Shown one piece after another: positions 37,701 to 52,700 of a stretch of DNA of 64,000 nt. A program made the translations under genes and the position numbers. Location of the stretch: assembly GCA_022559845.1 (NCBI GenBank), contig CM040129.1, positions 496,001-560,000 on the forward strand, written 5' to 3'. The notes beneath the pieces are model-generated. The model made no database searches. It worked only from the letters and a program-made list of their open reading frames with translations, and was not told the origin of the DNA. This stretch comes from Amorphophallus konjac. Its lineage: Eukaryota; Streptophyta; Magnoliopsida; Alismatales; Araceae. Numbering within the stretch: position 1 is the first letter of the stretch; every line of letters starts with the position of its first letter.

Positions 37701-40700
37701 GGTTGGCTCTCCGAAGAATCTTCAGACTCATCCCATGACGAGGAACAAGAGAAGTTATATTCTTTCCCTCGTCATAAAATTTTGGAGATTTTCTACATGT
37801 GTTGTCATGAAGGACTACTAGACCTTTCAGAGTCAGAAAATGATGAGATGGCAAGCACTATGTATCAGCGTGGCTATTGTTTGTACCACCGGTCAATAAG
37901 GCATGTTATTCATGATTGCCATACCTTTAAGGACACTATGGAAGATTTAATCAATTAGGGAGTGCTTGATATGGGCGACCATTTGATTAGCCCGCCACAA
38001 CCTCATGTGCGGAGGAGGTTAAACTTTTCCTTTAATGTAATATGAGCATCAACCTCTCGAACATCACGAGAGCCAGAGGCAGAATAGCCTAATATTGGTC
38101 AAGATGAGCTCAAATTGCGACGACCTACCTGGCGCTCATGGCAAGAGTTGAAATCCTTTCCCTTACTGAAGGAAGATACCAAAAAACTACTTGACATCCT
38201 ATTAGGTGAGAAGGAAGTCTTGGTGCATGACCCTCCAATCAGTCACCCCCAAGTAAGTAGAAGGCGTGAATATTGTTGCACCTCATCCGTACATGTGGTT
38301 AAAGAAGACCAAGAGGTCTAAGAGTGGGTCAAAGGTCTTGTTCAGCAGGGAAAAATCGATACTAAAGATCTCTCGTCGACAACAAGCTATTGCAGAGAGG
38401 TGGTCGAAGGCGTACACCGGGAATCCCTGACCTGGCCTCCCATCCCTCCAGGCGAGTCAAGCTCTTCAGCAAGACAATTAGCACCTCTGTCCTTGCAATG
38501 AAGAGGAAGGGGATTACATGCCAAACAACACTCCACAAGAAGGCAAAAAGATGAGATCATGGAGTATGAAGATAGTCATGAATATAGTCAACTGGGCAAG
38601 CCCACAGGAGTAACCCCTAGCGAAGCCACAAAGGCAAAGCCAGGCTAGAAAAACCTAAAGCTAAACCTTAGCTCCTTACTTACAAGCCAAATCACTAACT
38701 GAAGGAATGCCTAAAGAGTCGCAAAAGCCTCAAGGTCCCAGCCTCGGCTTGGCTGAATACCAAGAATTGCCACCCGAAGTAATCGAGCGGGCAATTGAGG
38801 CCACTTTTCAAGTGCTATCAAAGGAGGTTGATTGGGTTAAGGTTACTCCTAGAAAAAATTGAGAGCCCAAGTCCTCTAAGGCTTTGGCTCGGAGTAGAAA
38901 GCAAAATTCTGGAGGCATATCAGCCCCACCTCTAAAGCCAATCTTGCCTTCTTCCCAAGAGGCGGCACACATCAAGAAACAAGAGAATCGGAAGAAGAAT
39001 ATGAAGAGGAGGTTGAGAAAGTAAGCTGAACAGGCAGTTGCTATGGAGGCCTCCAAGGAGCCAACTCCCTTACAACGATTGCAAAAACTTATAGATGAGT
39101 TGGAGGAATACACTCCCCCTCGTCTCACCAGGGTTGTCACTCTAGACAAATACATCACTTGGAAGAGATTCGAGTGCAAGGCTCGGCTCATTAATTGGCT
39201 CCGAGAAATGGTCCAACGTATGGAAGAGGGCGAAAAGCTCTTAATCCTTGAGGAACTCTCCTTATTTTACAAGGATGATGAGATCACTGTAGAAACATTG
39301 GAGGAGATGCTACAAAATCTTTCTTGCAATGTGGTCCCAATCTCGCCACCTGATAATATAAATTGCCCGCAAGGGGAAGTGTGGCGAATCGTCCTAGGTG
39401 CATCACCTCTCTAACGACTTACCAGCATCGTTCGGTAGGAAATAGTCAGGGTCGTGGCAGAGGGCGAGGTCATGGTCGTGGAAGAAATTCGACTCTCGAC
39501 CAAGTTATCTTATTTTGAGGGGAAAAGTCAGGTCCTATCCTGGAAATTGAAGTGCGGGGTATTCCTTCGTGTTTGATCCCTCCGATGAAGAAGAGGTGTC
39601 GGTCCATCTGCCAGTGCAAAATAAAATTGTAGAGCAAGCGGGTTCATCTGGCAAAGACGAACCTGCACATCAGACTGGTCCTGTTGGGAAGGACAAACCT
39701 GATTAGCCACTGCCATCTTCGGAAGAATCTCTGGCACCATTGTTTCAAGAAAAGGTGAATGATCAAAATGAGGTTGAGCATCCTTTCAAAAAGGAAAACC
39801 AGATGGGATACCAAAGACCCTAACAGAGCTCATTTCACCTCTTGAGAAGACTCGGGCTCTAGCGGACCGCAAAATCATTCAGAATATGAAGTGGTTCCCG
39901 ACCACTGTTACTATATGGGAAGCCATCTCTTAGAGCACAGAATTAAGAGGCTCTTGTCAGGATACTCTAAGATCCTGAGGCATATGATTCCCATGATGCA
40001 GAACTGCAAGCCTAAGCATATGAGGCGTTTGCAGCTAGCATTACATTCACATAAAAAGACATGTTATTGTCTTTCCCGTGCCATAATCGCCCTTTATACA
40101 TGCGGGGAACGATCAATGGGCATGACATAAACCGAATTCTGATCGACGTTGGGGCAGCCGTCAACATCGTGCCTCTAAAAACTTTCAAGTCTTTATATCT
40201 AATGCCCCACCTGTAAAAGGTGAACGCTGTCAAGATCTCGGGGTTCAATTAGAACTTTGAGGAAGCTCTTGGCCGAGTTGAGGTGCAGCTCATCGTGGGT
40301 GACTTCACCACTAAAGTGACATTCTACATCATCAATGCTAACACATCTTATAAGATGGTGTTAGGAAGGCCGTGGTTGCATGAAAATTGGGTTGTTCCGA
40401 AGTTGCATAGGATGGGCCTTAAAGCTGGTTTTTAAGCAGCTCGACCAGAAAGGCATAACATTGACTTTGAAGCCAATCTTATCAATCGAGCCATCGACCA
40501 GAGCGTCGCCTTACAGCCCAAGTGTGTCCAACCCCCGTTCCAGAGGGAGGAACACAAAGCGGAGTAGCTGAAGGTTTTCATAGTCTCTTACCAGCAGAAA
40601 GGGATAAACAAGAAAAATAAGAAAGCTAAGCCTATCGTCTTCTACAAAGGAGATTTGGTCCCACGAGGCCCTCCTGAGGATGATTTTGGCTGGACTATCC

Positions 40701-43700
40701 TTGGTGACAGTGCATCAGAATTAGTCCAAGAAATGGATGATATGCCAAAATACATTAAGGAAATTTGCAAAAAGCAACATATTCCTCAGGTTCAAGATCT
40801 CGCACGGAGTGCATATTTTCGTCAGTTGTGGAACCCTTCACAGGTCCGGGGGCAATCTCCCTTCTCCAATAAAGACACGAGGGGACTTGGGTATGATCAG
40901 GAGAGGGACTTCCAAGTCCACTATGCAGTCAATGCTATAGGATTGCTACCTCCTCATTGGCAGACAGAAGCTTAGCCTAAAGTTTACAACTCTGAAAAAG
41001 AATACGAAGAGGTGCCAATATCAGCCTCACCGGGAAATGCGAATGACCACCTTCTTGTTGGAGGGAGGTCGACCCAATTGATTGATCATCGGCAAATTGA
41101 AGAAAAGCTCTTCAAGTTTATACCCTGAAGGGGAAATTTTTGAAGAATTCGAAGTTTATGAAGCTAACACTGATGATGAAAGAGACTTCATCAATCTCCA
41201 ACCAGCTCCACCAGAGTTAGAAGATGGTAGTCAAGCAACTATACACGAGTTGATTGAAATCAACCTTGGAAGCTCATAAGACTAATGGCCAACCTTCGTG
41301 AGTGCTCTTTTGAGCCAAGAGGAAAGACATGCACATCAGCAACTTCTTGAAGAATTCAAGGACTGTTTCGCTTGGACCTATAAAAAAATGCTGGGGCTTG
41401 ATCCCTATGTGGCCAAACATGAACTAGCAATATTGCCAACAGTCAAGCCGGTCAAGCAATCTTAGAGGCACATATGCCACGAATTGGAACTTAAAGTAAA
41501 TGTTGAGCTCAACAAGATGCTCAATGTGAACTTCATAGAGCCATGCATGTATCCAATGTGGCTTACTAACATTGTCCTGGTGAAAAAGAATGGCCGAGTC
41601 TAGGTCTGTATCGACTTCAGGGATTTGAACAAAGTATGTCCCAAAGATGACTTGTCCATCCCAAATATTGAAACAAGGATGACAGTATCGGTTTCGGTAC
41701 CGGTTTCGACCGGTACCGAAATCGATACGTACCGGTTTCGGTATCGGTTTCGGTTTCGGCCGAAACCGGTTGAAACCATTCAAAAAACTAAAAAAAATAG
41801 TGATCCTTTTTGGTTTCGGCCAAAACCGTCCGGTTTCGGACCGAAATATGTCAGTTTCGGCTGAAACCCTTAATGGTTTCGTCCGAAACCATTAAAAAAG
41901 TATTTTTTCTAGGTATCGGACCTGCTACAGTGTTGGGGTCCGATTTCGGATCGGTTTCGGCCGATACTGCCAACCATGATTGAAACAATGGTCAACATGA
42001 CCACTGGACACGAAGCCTTATCTTTCATGGACGGGTCGTCGAGTTATAACCAAATCCGCATGGCCATTAGAGATAAAGACCCTATGGTTTTCCAATCTCC
42101 TAAGGGAGTTTTCAACTACAAAATGATGCTGTTTGGCTTGAAGAATGCTGGTGCCACCTACCAGAGAGTAATGACCAAAATCTTCGACGAAATATTACAT
42201 GGCCTTGTCGAATGCTATGTCGATGATTTGGTCGTCAAAACAAAGAGGTGAGAAGACCATTTAGCGAACTTGTGTCGAGTTTTCGAGAGACTTTGACAAT
42301 ATTAGCTCAAAATGAATCCAGTGAAATATGTCTTTGGTGTCTCCAATGGCAAGTTTCTCGACTTCGTCGTCAGGTATCGAGGAATAGAAATTGATCCTGA
42401 CAAAATCAAGGTTATAAGGGAATTGCCCCCGCCTAAAAGTTTAAGGGAGCTCAGGTCTCTGCAGGGGAGACTCTCGCCTACATTAGGCGGTTTAATTCTA
42501 ACCTCTCTGTAAAGTGCATGTCCTTCGGCAAGTTAATGAAGAAAGGAGCGCCCTTCTTGTGGGATGAAGAATGCCAGAAGGCCCTTGAACAAATTAAGGA
42601 GTATCTGCTATATCCTCTCGTCTTAGGGGCACCTGTTAAAGGAAAGTCCCTTATCCTTTACATTGTTGCCATGGACGTTTCCTCAGGATCACTCCTGGCA
42701 CAAATTAATGAAGAAGGTAAGGAACAACTGCTGTACTATCTCAGCCAGAAGTTGATCGGTCCTGAGCACCGGTATTCTCCCATGGAAAAAGTGTGCCTAC
42801 CATTGGTATTTGCTGTCAAAAAGTTAAGGTACTATCTCCTAGCCCATCGGGTGGAGCTCATCTCAAAATGCAATCCACTTAAATTCCTCCTTAGTCAGCC
42901 TGTCTTGTCAGGAAGACTCGGGAAGTGGCCGCTCATCCTTATGCAATTTGACATCATCTTTGTCTCATGGATGATGGAAAGCAATCAAGGGACAAGGGAT
43001 GGCTGAGTTTTTGGCTGCATATCTTGTGTCAGAAAACTCACCACTCAATATTGAGTTGCCCGATGAGGAAGTGCTGGTGCCTCAGCAAGAAACAAAGGAA
43101 CAAGTTGAAGATGCCTCGCCGCAAGCGGGGCATGATGTCCTCACCATTGACCTATCATTTTGGGAGTTGTACTTTGACAATGCCTCCCGTATAGTCAAGA
43201 AGACCGATGGCATTTCAAATTTTGCATTTGGCGTCGGGATAGTCTCTGTGACCCCGCGGGGCGGCATTCTACATAATTCATGTGCTGAAGCCATTGACTA
43301 ACAATGAGGTGGAATATGAAGCACTTATTATTGGGGCTCCAGTTGGCTCTAGAGATGAACATTAAGTGCATGAAAGTCTACGGAGATTCTCAACTTGTCA
43401 TACGACAAGTTTTGGGTGATTATGATGTCCGGAAGCAGGAATTGATCCCCTATCATGCAGACATCATGAGGTTAAAAGAAAAGTTTTACTTATTTGAGAT
43501 AGGTCATATTCCTAGGAGGAACAACTCCCAAGCAGACGTTCTGGCGAAATTGGTGTCGGCCTTAAAACTTCTGCCCCCGAGGGAGAATTGAATGTTACTG
43601 TTAGACACAGAAGGCTCATGCCAAGCGTGCTTGATGAAGAATTTGGCTTCACCATTTATGAGGTCAATAACATTCAAGAAGAGGATGTCACAGAAGAAAA

Positions 43701-46700
43701 AGATTGGTGTGAGCCGATCATAAAAATAAAGAATTCCAAAAAGGGTGCAATTACCGTGCAGGGCAACATCTTATCAACTAATTGACGACTCGCTTTTTAG
43801 ACTCGTCCATGAGAAAGATCGATCTGTCCTCTTGCGGTGTATTTCACCTAAAGAAGAAAAAATTTTAATGCACGAGGTCCACTCTGGATTGTGCGGGGCT
43901 CATCAAGTAAGAGTCAAAATGAAAAATAGCATTAAGTTTAAGGGGTTTTACTGGCCCACTATGTATGTGGATTGTAATCAATACACCCGTACATGCCATC
44001 GACGTCAGGTATTTGGATCAGTACCTAGAAAACTACTTAACCCGCTCCATCCGATAGTGCCCACTTGGCCATTTATGGATTGAGGCATTGATATTGTGGG
44101 ACCGCTCCCGCTTTCCTCCTAAGGTCATAAATTCATTTTGGCTGTTACAAATTACTTCTTTTGATGGGCTGAAGCTATTCTGCTGTGGGAAGTGATTGGT
44201 GAAATTGTTGCCTGGTTTGTTAGGCACCATACAATCTACAGATTCAACACCTCTAGCCGGATCATGTCGGATAACGACACGTCATTCAAAAACAAAATTG
44301 TATATGCATTGGTAGCCAAGTTTCACATTGAATGGAGGACGTCGTTGGTTTACAATCTTAAAGCCAACGGGCTGGCTGAAACTTTCGCCAATATTTTTTG
44401 CAAATTACTAGCTAAAATAGTTGTCGGCCGCAAAAGAGATTGGGGCAAAAAGGTACATGAAGTCTTATGGGCCTATCAAACTGTCTGTAAGACACCTACG
44501 GGCTGTTCCCCATTTTCCCGAGTCTATAGAATTGAAGCAGTAGTGCCCATGGAAATTGTTACCGCGTCGCTATTCATGTTGGGCTACCATGCTAAGATCA
44601 AAGTGAAATAGAAAGGAGGCTCGAAGAATTGTCATTTGGAAGGTGAAAGGCTATGAGCCTACAAATATTTGCAAGTGTACCAGGCCTGTATGACATGCTT
44701 ACGATAAGTTTGTTAGACAAAGGGTATTCAAAAGGGGTGACCTTATCATAATCAAGGAAAATGAGGTCTTCGCGAGAAGATACAGCGGCAAACTCTAAGC
44801 CTAATTGGCCCGGACCTTACATTGTTCAAACGGTCTATGAAGGAGGTGTGTATATGGTCATTGACTACAAAGGAAATAATCCATTCCCTCCTCTCAATGG
44901 TAAACACATGAAGCTTTATCATACTCTAGAGCACGAGTTCGCACAACGATAGTCTCAGGATGCGTTCTTTCTCAACGAAGATCTAGATTGAGTTAAAAAA
45001 AGGCTTAAAATATTGGTGTCCCGACAGACTTGGTCGTTCTGATTAGGCGGGCAACTAAGGGTAAAATTGCCTTACACCCGACTAAGGTGAAAAATCCGAA
45101 AGGGAATCTTAGGCAAAATTTGATTATCCCTCGGTGTGAAAACCCAAAAGGGCACACCAGAAAAAATTAAAGGGGGGCAGTCTCGGCGAAAACCCGAAAG
45201 GGCGGTGAGGTTAGTAACGTGAAAAAAAAATCTTTTCTATTGTAGGTCACTCGTACGGGCAGGTCTTGTTTAATGACTTTGCCCTGCGATGGCAATTGCA
45301 CTGCGGAAATTCCGTGGCTACAACTCTGAAATCAGCCCACAATGTACTGTCACATTGTCCTAAACCCATCAAACTCATGCTGGAGACAAGTCAGTTCCCC
45401 AATCCTCGGCTACAAACCACAAAGGTCAGCTAGTATAAGTCCAAAATTTCAATCTTTGGCTACAAACCACAAAAGGTCAGCAAACCTGAACCCCCCCTAA
45501 ATTCCAAATCCTTGGCTATAAAACCACAAAGGTCAGCTAGCATAAATCCAAGATTCTAATTTTTGACTATAAAACCACGAAGGCCAGTCAACATAAACCC
45601 TAAATTTACAATCCTTGGCCACAAAATCACAAAGATCAGCCAGCTTAAATCTACAAATCCTTCATTTGTAATCGAGTAAGGGACCGTTAATCTTTGTAAT
45701 GTAAATTCCCTCACTTCATCTCTTTTAGGTTGCTTGGGGGGCTAGATGGAGCCACACTCTTTGTACACATTTTGGTGTATAGGCTTTTGCTTTTGGCTGT
45801 GTTTTTGCATGGCCTATACTTGTACTTTCATTTTCTATCTTTTTGAAATACATCAGTGGTACCATCCACTTTTCAAAAAAAAAAATTCCACAAATCCTTG
45901 GCTATAAAACCACAAAGGTCAGTCAATCCAAGCTTGAAAACCAAATCCCACGGCTACAAACCAGGAAGGTCAGCCAAACCTAATCTCTACCCTTGGCCAT
46001 AAAACCACAAAGGTCAACCGACTCAGATCTAACTCATTGGTCACAAACCACAAAGGTCAACCAGCTCAATTTCCCATTCTTGACTTCCAAATCATGAGAG
46101 TCAGTCAATTTTAATTATCCAATCCTTGCGGGTTTGTTATTTGTTCAGGTTGTCGGCGTTCTAAAAAAAGGGGGACTTAAAATATTGATGCCCTGGCAGA
46201 GTTCGTCGTTCTCATTAGGAGGGCGACTAAGGGTAAAAATGTCTTCAACCCTGCTGAGGTGAAAACCCGCAAGGGTGTCTCAGACAAAATTGGGTCACCT
46301 CTCAGTGTGAAAACTCGTAAGGGTGCACTAGAAAAAACAGAAGGCGGCCAGCTTCAACGAAAATCCGAGAGGGCAGTGGAGCTGGTAATGTGTAAAAAAA
46401 AAGAGAAGGCAAAGGAAAGAGGAAGCAGGCAAAGAAATAAAGAAAACAAGTTATGTTCAACTCTATCTCTCTTTCATTCATCATCAAGAAAAGGGAGCCA
46501 GAGATAAGTCCACGGAATAACCATGAATGCATGTTGAACAAGTTACAAAAACTTTCAAATAAATGGGCAATCAACTATATGTAAAAAGAATGTTGTCAGC
46601 TATGTGCAAGAAGTATCATGCTACTAACTGCATGCAAGCTAAATTAGGACAAATGCCCGACAAAATCAGCTAAGCTCCCACTATATACAAAAACAACCAA

Positions 46701-49700
46701 AAGTACATTGGGGCTTGAGCTCGCTCTTTTTTAAGTCAGCAATGCGAATCTTCCTCAGAAGAACCTCCTCCTAGAGCGTGTCAAACTCATGCAAGAGGGC
46801 CTCTGCCTCAGCCTGTGCCCGACGTTCTTCCTCTTCAGCGCTTTGAGAGGCGGCAAGCAAATCTTGCGCCTTCTGTATAAGAGCCTGCGCCTTGCTCTTT
46901 AACTCCCCCGTTTTGAGGGAGGCCTTTTTGCCACGGTCTTGGGCGACTTTAGCTTGGACATTTCTCTTTGCTTGAACCGCCTGCAATCTAGAGAGTTCTT
47001 CTTCCTCCTGCTGAATTATCACTAGGGTCTTTGTCTTCCATTCTTGGATAGCATGGAGGTGTGCAAATTTATCCCAAACGGCTACAAGCGTAGACATCTA
47101 GGTCTCCTTGGGGAGACCAAGTGTGTCACGCCCCGATGCGGAAACTCAGAGCGTGACAGTCATAATCATTCATTCCATCAGACAAAACCAGAATTCAAGG
47201 GACAAGACACCATAATTCCACCAAAAATGAATTGTATTAATAATCAAGAAAAATTCCAAAGTTTACATATACCAACCTCCAACTTACTAAAACATAAAAA
47301 TTACAACTTCTCTCTTGACATAACAGACCTCAACTTTCTTATGACTAAGACTCATTACATTTCGACCATTTTTAACAAACTCTAAAGACGCAGAACTTCT
47401 AGGAGGTCGCTCAATGATCACTCCAATCCCAGTTCGTCCGATTGAGATTCTTCATCATCAAAACTACCTGAAAAATTTAAAAAAATGCTATGTGAGCGAA
47501 CGCTCAGTAGGGATTACTTCTCATTAACCAGGCAAATATAAGTAATTAATTGTTTTATGCAATATATCTATATACCATGGTATGAAAATCACATGTAAAT
47601 TAAAAGACAATGAAAGATATAATATGACATGATCGCTAAGAAAAAAACTTTAGAAGTACGAGACAATATCAAGGAATAGGCTATGATAAGGAAAATAGAT
47701 CATTAAAGAATTCAATGATAAGCTAGCACATACGTCAATGGACTAGACATTAGGATGAACATAACATTACAATTGGCTCATTAACATTGGAATTTCAATA
47801 ACAATTTACCCTTTCGGGTGAAGGACAAAAATTTATTCAAGTCGATCATTCATTCAATCATTCATTCATTTGGAAATGTCTAGCATTAATCTTGCGTTGG
47901 GTAGGTGCAATGTCAACACCCCATTTGATCAATACTCCCCCGGTTAATGAGTAATTCGGGTTCTCCTCCCAGGACTTAACCGGGCCTTATCGCGCTGGCA
48001 TTATGGTTGATTGGACCATTGGTCATAATCCATTAGTTTCTAGACAATTTCATTCATCCATTAGTGGCCAATGAATCCAAAGAAGTTTTGTTCCAGTAAC
48101 ATGAAAAGAATCAATAACTATAGGTCAATTACAAACTCAAGGATCTCATTGAAATATGAACTAAGTTAGAACTTAGATCAATTCATGAAAAATTCCAATA
48201 CGGTTAAACAACAAGGTACAAGACTTTCAACAAGACCCTCAATGGGTCAAGGGAATCGAGGAAATATGCCAAGCATAATGAACCTCAGATTTAGGAACGT
48301 GCAAGTACTCAATCATTACAAAAACTCGATCATTGGAAACAATGGGTTGAACGCGGTCGTTCAGCAGGCCGCCTTCTGATGAACGTGGTCAGGGTGGACA
48401 CCGCCTTCATAGAAGAATGCGGTCAGACCGAAGGCCGCGATCCACTCAGGGAGGTTGAAAGAACACAGTTTCTGATTAGGCGCGTTCTCAAACAGAGCCT
48501 GAACGCGGTTTGAAGGCAGGCCTCGTTCATAACAGACTTACTAGATCGCTGATAGAAACTCGTTCTATCCTTCCAAAGGCCGGTTGAACCATATCCTACA
48601 CAGTAGGACGTGGATTCCAGTGGTTTTCAGGAATTTTAGGGTACAACTTGTTCGGCGTCCTAGTGGGAATCCAAGACTCGCGGAGACTTACGGAGGCCGC
48701 GATGAAGAAAGTTCCAGTCCGACGGAAGGAATATCCGGCGGAAGGTCCTAACCTCACCAAGAATTGTATTCTTATCACACTACAGAAACCAATATCAAAC
48801 GGTAGGTTATTATCACTGGGGTGATAAAACTTTCAAGCGAATCACTATAGAATCTATCATTAAACACCGGTCAATATCATATGTGTAAGAATCATGCTGT
48901 GAGATGCATAAGTTTCGGGTTTCCAGATCACTTCTACTCTCTTAAGATAGCATGGAGATAGGGGATTTCATAGAATTATAAGGAACATAGAACACTATTC
49001 TAACTTTAAGAATTAGCTTCGTTTCATGAGAGCCTAGATATTTAGTGCGTTCAGATGCTGATTAGTAGAAACCACATGATATCAAACCTATACATGTCAG
49101 GAAATCAACTGGAAAAGCTAGGGTTTCCAAAAATAACTCGTTACAGAACGCGGTCTATATTGGGGACGTGATCAGATCGCAGTCAGTATGAAGGCCGCGT
49201 TCAATTAAAAAGAACTATTTTATAGGAATTTTCACAGAGAGAGAAAACCATGGTCTATAAAATAATCTTTACGGTCGCGGTCTAGAAGGAAACCACGTTC
49301 AAGAAAATTAAATAATTCTTTATATTAAAATAATACAAACGAAAAAGCACTTGGAATTTAAAAACTCAATATCGAGGTCTATCGTAGGGCCGCGTTAAGA
49401 ACGCGGTTTCTGTTAGTGCCGCGTTCACGAACAGAAACTCCGTTCTAGCACGGGACAAAGCAACATGCCCTAAATCATCAAATTCATGCATTATACTTGA
49501 TAAAAGTTGGGCAAATAGCATTCTAAATCCTCTACACATGCATATGAATATGATTTGCAACGTTAATTTGTTTGTGCCTGAGAGGAAACTTACCTCAGAC
49601 TCGATCTAACGAAGGGGACGACAAACTCCGGCTGCTCCTCGAACATCTCCAATCCTCGCCTCCTCCCAAATCTGATCCCCTCCTTCGCCTCCACGCTTTG

Positions 49701-52700
49701 GCACGAACTAAGGGGTCGTCTAGGGTTTGTTTGGGTTCTATTTATAGGGGTTTAATCTCCCAAACTCGATCGAATCAAGGGATAGAATCCCTCTCCAAAA
49801 TACACCGAAAATCTCGGTTTCTTACTCTATCTAGCGCCGCCCTAGACAATCCAAAACCCTAATCAGGTCAGGATTTCGAAGGATAAGGTTCATCTCTAAG
49901 TGGGCTAGGGTTTCCCATTTTGAGAATCGGAAGAAAGAACACCGGTGGGGACTGACTTTGACCCAGCGGGTTGAGCATCCACAACAATACTCCCTGCCAA
50001 ATGGAATAAGTCTATGCAACTCAAGACAACACGTTCACCAAAAATGGTGAGGACAAAGCATAATGAAATGGACAAATACCTATCTCTGGGACGTTTCCTT
50101 CCTCAGGCATAGCAGGGAGGACCGACCCTACATGAGTGGGCGTCTTGAAAGGAGATGACGCCTCCTCTTGCGTCAACACATCAATGGTATGAGGCTCCAT
50201 CGCCCCAAAAGCCTCTGCTGTCGGTTCTGAGGACTGCGTGGAAGGAGGAGCTTGAAGAAAAGTGCAACAAAAAAAGAGAAAAAAAGGGTCAATACTATAA
50301 AAGAAATGAAGAAGAAAGGAGGAAGAAATTTCCACTCGTCGGACTACTCTCAGTAAGAGGGGTCTCAAGTGTACCTGCAGCCAAGAGTTTAGGAGACACG
50401 TCGACATTATCAATATTACCCTATCCTTCTAAAGAAGCTTGGTGGGTCACCTCTTGAAGAGCGGCTTCACCAGTCTGAGGGTCATGGTCCTCCCCAGCTC
50501 GATCAACAGTTGTAAAAATAAAGTGGTACGATAAGTGCCAATAATTCAGAATGTAGAAGGAATGATTGAATAAGTGAGTGGAAAACAAATCTCTTGCCCG
50601 GAGGATCTACAACTCCGGTTTCCACCAACCTGATGGTACATACTAATACCCCTGGGGCAAAGGATGGTATGGTGCCACTTGAAACTCTAACTCTGGGAGG
50701 CCTTCCTCAACCAGGTTAGCAGTGCCAAACACTATAACTCCTTTGGCCCTCGGGTCCTCGTGATAGTCCGGGAGGTCTGTGCTTGGACCAGGCTTCACAA
50801 GCTTCAAGAACGTTTCCATGGAGGCCGCTAAGTCTGCAGCTGCATAATTCATAGCAAGTTGAATAAATGAAAGAACAACAAGAAGAATAGAACAGTGAAA
50901 TAAAAGTGGAAAACTGGACTTCTGGTTCACCTGGAATAGCCCTCACTTCCCCGCTTTCAAGGGAGCTCACAGAAGTTGAGGGATGGTCCTTGTCAGAGGA
51001 AGAACCTGAGGCCTTCGTGCTCGAAGAAGAACTCGAGCTCCCCTCACTCGAAGAATCACAAGAAATGGAGTCTTCCTCATCAGAGGAGGAACTAGAGCCC
51101 TCTCTGATGGGAGGAGGGATAGGCATGACTTCCAGGTCCCCTATGAAATGAGAAGAAGATATTTATTAGCAAGAAAATACCCAACTTCTCATATGCAGCA
51201 AAAAGGGGGAGGAGCACATGAAAATTACCCGAAGGCTGAGTGGCAGGAGCCCCCTCCATGCCAGGTAAAGGGGAGGTAGTGGCGATCGGTGTATAGTCAT
51301 CGTTGGGAAGGACCTAGATCCTCAACATCAATATCAACCTCAAGAAAGGACTCATGAAAAGCCGGCCCTGCCTGTGAGAAAACATTGCTAGGAGGGGGGA
51401 AGTCGTCCTTGCCCCGGCATCGAGAGGACCTGCATCAAGCCAAATAAAACTTGTGATATTTTATGAAAACTCGGGGTGAGCTCTAAAGCCTGAAGAGGGC
51501 TATTCACTCACTTGAAATGTTAGTCCTGTCAGGGGTCCCTCCTCATTATCTTCAACCCGCTGCCTTTTTGAGGAATTAGTGGGCTCTTTAGGGGTCAAAC
51601 CTGGAGAATTCTCTAAAGGAGAGACTCCATCCTCCTAGCCGGTAGGAATATCTACTGCAAAGGGAATATGTAAGGCAGCATTCCAATGAAAAAATACACA
51701 ATGAACAGATGGGCAATGAAGTAATTACTTGTAGACCCTATGGGCCTCAGCAGCCTTAAGATAATTTGCTCGTGTTTTAACCAAAGGACATGAGCCGCCT
51801 TTTTTGCAGCCTCTAAAATTTCTTTTGGAGTAATGGCCACCTCCACATTGGAAATATACTCTATCGGGCCAGCAGAACCAATTGCATTGACAATGTGAGT
51901 TCTCCACTCCATAATTATAGTGTCACTAAAGGTTCCCTCAGGCATCGGTCGTGACAACTGGGATCTCTTCTTCAAACCACAAGAGACCCGGAAATGCTCC
52001 CACCAGGAGTAAGCCTGTGGAGGATCATAGATGGTACCTTGGCGAGAAGAAGAGGGAATTGAAGCTACTACCACTGTATGTGTCAAGGGTCTAAAGGCTC
52101 CGGTATATTGATTCCGATCGGTGGGAATTGTTCGACCTCCTGTTCGCCAGACTTTCTCAATATCCCTAATGGTTCTGGCAGTCCCAAAAAAATGTGATTT
52201 GATAAAACTTGGGTCAACAAACAAAGGTGGCATATTATCTCTCCTCAAATGTTTCTCTTCAGTAGACCTTATGGCTTTAGCATGCTACCTAAAGACGTTG
52301 CTATTCTTAAACCACCATCGGGCATAATATGTCACTGTAGCCTTTGCGCATCTGTGTTTGAATAAGGTATTCTTCCTTCACATCACGACAAAGAAGTCGC
52401 ACCATGCTGTTACAATAAGGTGCACATCCCGATGCTTATATTGTCGAAGAACCAACGAGAATTCGGAATTCGGCGGGGTGGCCTAATCGTATCCAAATTT
52501 CTGAGCAAACCGATGCCGATAATAAGGCTCAAGAACTGCAGCGTTAGATTTGATAAAACCTGGGTCAAGAAACAAAGGTGGCATATTATCTCTCCTCAAA
52601 CATTTCTCTTCAGCAGACCTTATGGCTTTAGCATGCTACCTAAAGACGTTGCTATTCTTAAACCACCATCGGGCATAATATATGTCACTGTAGCCTTTGC

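Noticed and set aside
45395..46125. Regularly spaced repeats that might suggest a CRISPR array
   Set aside because: Repeats are diverged, spacers are related to each other, and the context is a plant retrotransposon; it is a minisatellite.
47124..49985. Exact right boundary and target duplication for the second solo LTR
   Set aside because: Candidates AAGTG/ATACT and CCAAG/CCAAA do not match well enough to claim.
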